From contig JABYQS010000020.1 in assembly GCA_022592435.1 (NCBI GenBank), positions 248,001 through 312,000 on the forward strand: DNA of 64,000 bases, given 5' to 3'. This DNA is from Cerioporus squamosus. Its lineage: Eukaryota; Basidiomycota; Agaricomycetes; Polyporales; Polyporaceae. Below the pieces are notes generated by a model. The model was not told the origin of the DNA and ran no database searches. It saw nothing but the letters and a program-made list of their open reading frames with translations. Position numbers and translations under genes: made by a program. Shown here piece after piece: positions 58,484-64,000 of this stretch; the first letter of the stretch is position 1, and each line of letters begins with the position of its first letter.

Positions 58484-58566
58484 AAAAATGCACAGAAGGG
58501 AGGATTGAACCTGGGCCTAAAGAAAGCACACAAGACACCATCCAACTAGGCCACCAGGGCTTTCTA
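58484..58566 (-). repeat. tRNA-like (Pol III promoter) module, left arm
   Basis: On the minus strand: A box TGGCCTAGTTGG (58542-58553), B box GGTTCAATCC (58502-58511), then GTGCATTTTT as a Pol III terminator. Stems of a normal tRNA do not pair well (T-stem CCAGG against CTCCC), so this is tRNA-derived rather than a functional tRNA gene. Confidence 0.5.
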
Positions 58567-58608
58567 TGCCTGTCTTTACGAAGATATATATCCCATCTGG
58601 CGTTCTGC

Positions 58609-58655
58609 GTACAATCATCTACGGCCGAACCGGGTTCGGCCGTAGATGATTGTAC
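58609..58655. repeat. perfect 22-bp hairpin
   Basis: Arms 58609-58630 and 58634-58655 are exact reverse complements (start GTACAATCATCTACGGCC) around the 3-nt loop CGG. Lies in the left-central part of the inverted-repeat element. Confidence 0.9.
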
Positions 58656-58894
58656 TTATTACTGAGGGCAAGTGTTCGATACATGGAAAGAGTAAGTAAC
58701 TGTATATATCGCATTGACATCAAGACTGTCTATTTGGGCTGGAATAACGACATGCACAAGCACCTTATGTATGGAAAAATTGAACATAACAGTCAGTTGT
58801 AAACAGGATAAGATGATAGACAATGCGCATGTACTTAGCGGCTCGTTGAAGTGGCGAATTGCCATCGGGGACGTTGCGATTCAGTACACTCAAA

Positions 58895-58981
58895 TAGTCC
58901 TATGGCGCAGTCGGACTAAGTGGTGAAAGTTCTTTATATGGTCATTTAATCGCTGGTTCAATTCCCTTCGGGTGCATTTTT
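58895..58981 (+). repeat. tRNA-like (Pol III promoter) module, right arm
   Basis: On the plus strand: A box TGGCGCAGTCGG (58903-58914), B box GGTTCAATTCC (58955-58965), then GGTGCATTTTTAG with a T run. Mirrors the left-arm module, so both would be transcribed outward. Confidence 0.5.
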
Positions 58982-59170
58982 AGCTCGCTTTTACGCTTCT
59001 CTCCACCTGACGAAATATTTGTTGAATATCTGTCACGTACGATCACAGGAGATCGACCAAATATTTGGCCGATTAGGCGCCTCCCTTAACTAAGGGCCCA
59101 AATGATTCGGCTTCCACCTTAACTAAGCGCGTCAAATTATTTAGGGTAGCTGATACTAATGGGTGCCCAG

Positions 59171-62100
59171 CCCCTTCGGGGGTCACACTAGGGGCAGCTC
59201 TGTGCCATGGCTGGCATGGAGGATAAACTCTTGGTTGGCTGTCCTTCGGGAGGGTCTTCCTTTTCTTCCGTGGCGTCTTCCACCTTCGACGGCGAAGGCG
59301 GGAGGCGGCACGGACGGAAAGGAAGACTCGAATGGGTTGGGAGGGTAAGTATCGTTTGACATCTGGGCTGCGGCTGGCCAGCTCTACGGTCCGCCGCTCT
59401 CGATCCCACTTCGTAGTCACGTGGCTGCGTTCGTAGGAAGTGGGCGGACCACTCACCGAGTCACCATGCATCGCCGGAGGGACGGGACCGTGCGATTCGG
59501 CGTCCTCTCAGTCTTCGATGTACTTTACCTCGTCGCGGTTACGGTCACCGTCGTGTGCTACCAGGAGCCGGAGGTCACAACGGCTTGTCGGCGAGTGACT
59601 TTTGCGCGATCAGCCATGCAGCGAGTTCCCGGTGGTCGGGCTAAGTCGAAGCAGAGCACGGAGGGTGAAAAATGGGTCTTCCTCCGATCCGGGAGCCTAG
59701 TTCCGGAGCTGGTCCGATTGAGAGCTGAAGCCTATACTGTGGAGTACAAACTATCCAGTTGCACGGACATGAGCAGCTTATATGAGTCTGATTCTCGCCT
59801 GGTTCTGCAGTACCAGGTAGCAGTGGGCTCGGCCGGTGATCCGGTCTGGTCGGCGAGACCCTGGTCTCGCTCAGGCACATTGCCCGCGGGGATAGGGAGC
59901 CTCCGGCTGGAGGGGCAAACAGGGCGGCGGTTGAGGCACGTAGTCTTGGCCTAGTCTGTTCATACCCTCGGAAGGCGGCTAGTAGTACAGTGCGAAGGAG
60001 CGGGAGTCGGTGCGAGAGCCTGAGAGCCAGCGACGAACAAACGGCCATAGGGGTTGGCGAGTAGATAGCGACGGTCCGGGTGGTGCTACTGTGTGTGCGG
60101 GATCCTCGGACATGTATTGAGCGTGAGTGGACTTGTGGGTTGCCCGGGGCGGTAGAAGCCAGGAACTAGGATAGATGTCGCGAACTGCGGCAGGAGCATG
60201 CGCCAGAGAAGATATTCGAAGGGGTCGCCCATGTGTGAGTCTCTGGTTGGACGTAAGCAAGTAAGTTCAATTCGGCGGAGTTGTAGAGGACGGACAATTC
60301 GAAGTGTATTGGTGCAAGTATGGTGCTGTGTGAGAGTATGAAGAAGACCATGGGCGACGTGGTGAAGGGAGGAGCATGAGCACCACAAGAGGAGGGTCAT
60401 GAGGCCCGGCCGTGGATAACGGTCAGAAGTTTGGGGTGGTGATACGAACGGCAATGAATCAAGGACCGCGATATGTGGAAGCGAAAAAGGTTTGGCCATA
60501 GCGCGCTGAGAACATGCGAAGGAGGGAATGGTGTGATACTCGGGATACATGAACTTTGCAACGCACCTTGTCCCCATGCAATGTATCATCTCGTGGACCC
60601 AACCTCGGACGTCGGCTGTGATAGGGACCCTTGCATCTGGTAGTATACTCAACCATCCTTGATGCGGCGGAGGAAAATCAGAGCTTCGGATAGCGGCGTA
60701 GGATGTGGTCAGAAGCGACCTCATTGAACTGTAAATGGCGGACTTACGTTGCACATATACATTCCACCGTCATCTCCACACTTCACCAGTCTTCACAAGG
60801 ATATGCAGGGGAGCTGCGAGGTTCAGGAGGGAGATACGAGAGCCACTTTGAAAGCAATTTTGGCCGACCCGAATGAGGAGCGATTCATCTAGCCTTTCAA
60901 GCTCAAGCTTGCGGGTAACCAGAGCGCAATTTCATATGATCCAAGCGGTCAAAAGCCCTCGATGCCCAGCCCATAACCACGAGTGGGACGTCCGTGGTGA
61001 CCCACCATCCCCACGGCCCACGGGGTCTTACGTTGAGCGTCCTGAAAGCGGCCGCCGCACATTGCCATTGCACGCTCTCTTCTCCCGTCTCGCACTAGGC
61101 ACGGAGTCAGGTGGCCCCGAGCCTGGCGCCTCCTAAGGACGCGGACGTTCTTCTCCAACTCACCGCCCGCGCAGTGGGAGTGGTGGAAGAGCGTGACCGC
61201 GTTCTCTTCGGTGCTGCGGGATAGATTACGGGGTGTGGCGCGTTCCTCGCGGAACATGACCGGGAGTCGCCTGTGTTCTCTCTACGTCCCAACTGGGTTG
61301 GGGCGGTGAGCCGTGCGACGCAAGGCGCCAGGGCGTGTCTTCTCGTTAGGACCGCGTAACAGCCGAACCGTAGCATTGCAGGAGGTGATCCTTACGAGGT
61401 TAGCGTCGGCGGCTCGGGAGCAGTTGCCCCAATTCACCCATACAGCTACCCTGCACTGTGCTCCTCGCTCCCATCCGTACCCCGTTTCATGTCCTGAGTT
61501 GGTACGTTGGTGCGCAGCGGTGAGCTTGAGCTTGATAAGTCCCTTGATATTTCAGGTGAAGATCGTCGTCATGACGTACTGGGGCTCGTCGAGCTCGACC
61601 CTCCGGTCTTACGTAGGTACTAGGTGGCTTCAGGAATCAGCACAGAATGTGAGGATATGGTTCGCACATCGACTGTGGGATTGGTGATATGAAGAGAACC
61701 TCCCGCTATTTCAGGAACCATCCAGGGGTGAACCGCCGGTGTGCACATACCGGAGTTGAGGAGTCGCTCCGAGCATCGAATACTCCCCGATACGGAAACG
61801 CGGGATGAGTTTGTGGCGTGAACCACGGAGATGTACGAGGCTTGCATCGAAAGAACCTGGTGACGAATAAGTACCATGTGGTCATCGGTCAAGACGGGCA
61901 CCGCTGAGGAAGAACTTCGAACTCTCACCAGCTAGCGGCCGCGAGGGATGTTATATGGAATGCATCTCCGACGGAGAAACTATAGGTAGCTCGCTGTGAT
62001 CCGCACAGCCAGTTGACAACGAATGGACATCGCGCAGATTCATGAGGGATCGACATGAGTTCTCAGCCTTTGACAGGCGTCAGGCGCGCCGCGTCAAGCT

Positions 62101-63235
62101 GTTGATGGATCCAGGATGGATGGGCTGATTTCGGCTGATTGTGTTAGTGACAAAGACGGAAAGCCCGTCGAGGGTTGGACGGCGTTGGACGGGAAGAGAT
62201 GCCACTTGCGAAGAGATAGATGAGCGAATCCGTCAAGCGGCTATGCGTTGATTTATTACGGACTCCGCACACATGCGACCGACAACTCGTAGAGGCGGTA
62301 CTGAGAGAAGGAGGGGTGGCGATAAGAAATGGATGTGACCTTCGCAATCTGTCCCGACGGTCATAAGTGATGAAGTATTGGCCCTTGAACAGCGGACGTG
62401 ATGGAGAACTTGGCAAGAACCTTCTGCCGAGCTATCGTCCTCGATAGAGACAAGTGCGAACGAACAGCGGGTAGAGGACACTCACGACCACCGGAAAGAC
62501 AGCGACATGCCCCGTCGTTCATGGGATCACCCGAGCCGTCAGGTTGAGATGAACTCCAGGCTTGGTGCTGTCCAGGTCCGCCGGCAGAATTGAGTTGCCG
62601 TCAAGGGGATCAGCTGATTGACACACAGCTTCATATGTCTTTCAACATAGGGAGGAGCCCAGTGTTACCACGAGCGGTTCACGAAGAGTGGATTGAGGCT
62701 ACGGGCTCCGAGATGACTAGTCATGGGTGGCACGAACTGCAGGTTGGTTAAGTGAGTGTACAAGTGTGGGTTGCAACTTGCCGAGATCAACAAACGACGA
62801 ATGCCGAGCGTCGGGTTTGGGAGCAGACGGCTCCGGAGCGGGCCGTTCCTGCCGAACCACTCAGTCGAACTGGTGCGATTCTCTGAGCATGTGCTCGCCG
62901 CATTCTCATCGCCCGTCCGTGGTCGCATGTGGCCACTTTGGAAGACTAGACTGAGATGTAGGCGAGGAATAAGTCTGGAGAGCAAAAGGTCCCCAGTTGA
63001 CCTCCAAAAGCAGGAAAACTGGGCGGGTGGCTGTTAGCTTGGCTGTATTTGTCTGGAACAAATAGTGTCCAAATACGGACCCACAGTTGAGAAGGAGCCC
63101 CGCGATCACGTGCTTCACGCGCAGAGAGATCGGACTGTGTTGTGGCTGCTCTTCCGCTCGATCCGCTCGTTCTTCGTGTCCGACTCGCTTTGTCTGCTCT
63201 TTGGCTTTCTCTGACGCGCCGCCAGGGGCCATCTT
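59171..63235. other. 4-kb region without supported gene
   Basis: Several medium open frames (for example 59421-59954 plus, 60086-60754 minus) have no recognisable domain, no splice logic and overlap others. No RNA gene or clear repeat seen. May contain degraded sequence or a non-coding locus. Confidence 0.45.
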
Positions 63236-64000
63236 ATGTCTTCTGCACAGCCTAAACCTGCTTGGTTGACCGACGAACTCGCGGACGTCGACGGCATCGA
63301 TTGGGGAGATGACGACCAGTCCTTCGACCCCCACCAATCTGGCTCAGAACTCTCCTTCACACAACCTCTTGGCTCCGTTCTTGTGCGCAACAGCGACCTT
63401 GGCCCTCCGAATGATGCGTCCGAGTCAGACAACTCAGGTGGTACGTTCATCGTCCGCGAGGAGATGCCTGCTGTACCGCTCTTGCCCAAGACACCCGGGC
63501 GCAACAAGAAACCCATGGTGAAGGACTTCTTCAGTCCCTTAGCACTCGAGAAGATGTTTGAGCCTCCATCACCACCACACTCTTCTGCACCACTACCGCC
63601 ACAGACCCTACGATCCACTGTTGCGCCGTCCGTCCGGTCGCGTCTCTCTCAGGTCCATGTCCCTCTCTCAGAACCTTCAGTGATGGAAGAAGGCGACGAA
63701 GCCCAGCCGATTACTGCTGCTGGGAGCAACCAGGAGCACGACGGTCTCAAGGTTGATGATGCCCAGTCCCAGTTCACTTTCAGTGCTCCTCGACCGAGTC
63801 CGTTCAATCCTGCTGGTCCTGCTCCCATCGCACAGAGTACACCCGGTCCCACCAACTCAGCCCGCTTCCTGAACGCTCCACCAACGGATCCTCGTCTACG
63901 TCTCTTCCAATTCCAATACGACACGTTCACGCGTGATCATCTCTCAGCCATGGTCGACTCCATAGCCGTAAACACTCCATCAGGTGATGGCCCACCAACG
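63236..64000 (+). CDS. orphan protein, 5' part only
   Basis: Open from ATG at 63236 to the window edge without a stop, at least 255 residues, start MSSAQPKPAWLTDELADVDG. Acidic N-terminus (GIDWGDDDQSFDP), Pro/Ser-rich linkers, and two more conserved-looking motifs: FIVREEMPAVPLLPKTPGR and VKDFFSPLALEKMFEPPSPP. The end enters LRLFQFQYDTFTRDHLSAMV, which may be the start of a helical domain. Not recognised; a cell-cycle or spindle scaffold is only a guess. Confidence 0.6.
   Translation, partial: MSSAQPKPAWLTDELADVDGIDWGDDDQSFDPHQSGSELSFTQPLGSVLVRNSDLGPPNDASESDNSGGTFIVREEMPAVPLLPKTPGRNKKPMVKDFFSPLALEKMFEPPSPPHSSAPLPPQTLRSTVAPSVRSRLSQVHVPLSEPSVMEEGDEAQPITAAGSNQEHDGLKVDDAQSQFTFSAPRPSPFNPAGPAPIAQSTPGPTNSARFLNAPPTDPRLRLFQFQYDTFTRDHLSAMVDSIAVNTPSGDGPPT

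Larger units (their letters stand above)
58298..59170. mobile_element. ~870-bp inverted-repeat element with tRNA-like modules
   Basis: The two ends are imperfect inverted repeats. Left core 58321-58412 and right core 59057-59143 (reverse complement) align as ATTTGACGC.CTTAGTTAAGG, then TTTGGGCCCTTAGTTAAGG, then AAATATTTGG. Weaker similarity continues outward to ~58298 / ~59170 and inward through a GTGCATTTTTAG block on each side. Each arm holds a tRNA-like module pointing outward, and the centre holds a perfect 22-bp hairpin. Base composition is more AT-rich than the flanks, with repeated AAATATTT. No transposase frame. Interpretable as a non-autonomous foldback/MITE-like element or two tRNA-derived SINEs joined head to head. 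Confidence 0.7.

Noticed and set aside
58484..58981. Two functional tRNA genes
   Set aside because: A and B boxes and terminators exist, but acceptor and T stems do not pair properly, so they are tRNA-derived modules only.
59421..59954. 177-residue plus-strand frame
   Set aside because: Starts at GTG, overlaps a minus-strand frame of similar length, no domain seen.
60086..60754. 222-residue minus-strand frame
   Set aside because: No recognisable domain or splice sites; composition looks random.

Overview
The window is nuclear DNA of a filamentous basidiomycete (Agaricomycete, most like a wood-decay polypore). The signs are genes split by many introns of about 45-75 nt with GT-AG ends, GC-rich codon use, and fungal or Agaricomycete families: a hybrid phytochrome kinase, the mucin osmosensor Msb2, Dug3, kinetochore Spc25, a white-rot-type aryl-alcohol dehydrogenase, an unnamed seven-helix membrane family and many F-box proteins. 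The species cannot be fixed from the sequence. Exon models were assembled by hand from splice consensus, reading phase and family conservation.

Layout. 1-7.5 kb: tail of an F-box/LRR-type gene, an orphan gene (814-2511), an orphan nuclear-type gene with a duplicated exon/intron boundary (3398-5359), a 530-bp G/T tract, and a small coiled-coil gene. 8.2-11 kb: a class II ketose-bisphosphate aldolase next to a DenD-type NAD-dependent dehydrogenase, probably a sugar-acid catabolic pair. 12.8-16.4 kb: MSB2. 18.2-21.3 kb: aryl-alcohol dehydrogenase and DUG3. 21.5-28.4 kb: three membrane-protein genes on the minus strand (Cys-rich receptor-like protein with a 6-nt microexon, seven-helix protein, MFS transporter with a GC-AG intron). 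29.5-35.1 kb: phytochrome. 36-43.9 kb: three orphan nuclear-type genes, a small secreted protein and SPC25. 44.2-52 kb: F-box cluster with a tandem pair and a relic. 52.7-54.1 kb: an alpha/beta-hydrolase relative lacking its catalytic residues. 55.1-56.4 kb: a Ser/Pro-rich orphan. 58.3-59.2 kb: an inverted-repeat element with tRNA-like modules and a perfect 22-bp hairpin. 63.2 kb onward: the 5' part of another gene.

Main discovery candidate: the four orphan genes at 3.4, 36.7, 37.8 and 42.7 kb share a 13-nt near-palindrome (ACTGCTGCGCAGT) in the same orientation 48-79 nt before the start codon. They are associated at their 3' sides with copies of a ~100-nt element (four good copies, one doubtful) that has a nearly invariant 21-nt core and can fold as nested hairpins. 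This looks like an undescribed, coordinately controlled gene family.

Four genes (denD-like, MSB2, the seven-helix gene and the 42.7-kb orphan) each need one extra base to stay in frame. The common direction suggests missing bases in the assembly, but real decay of some copies is possible.
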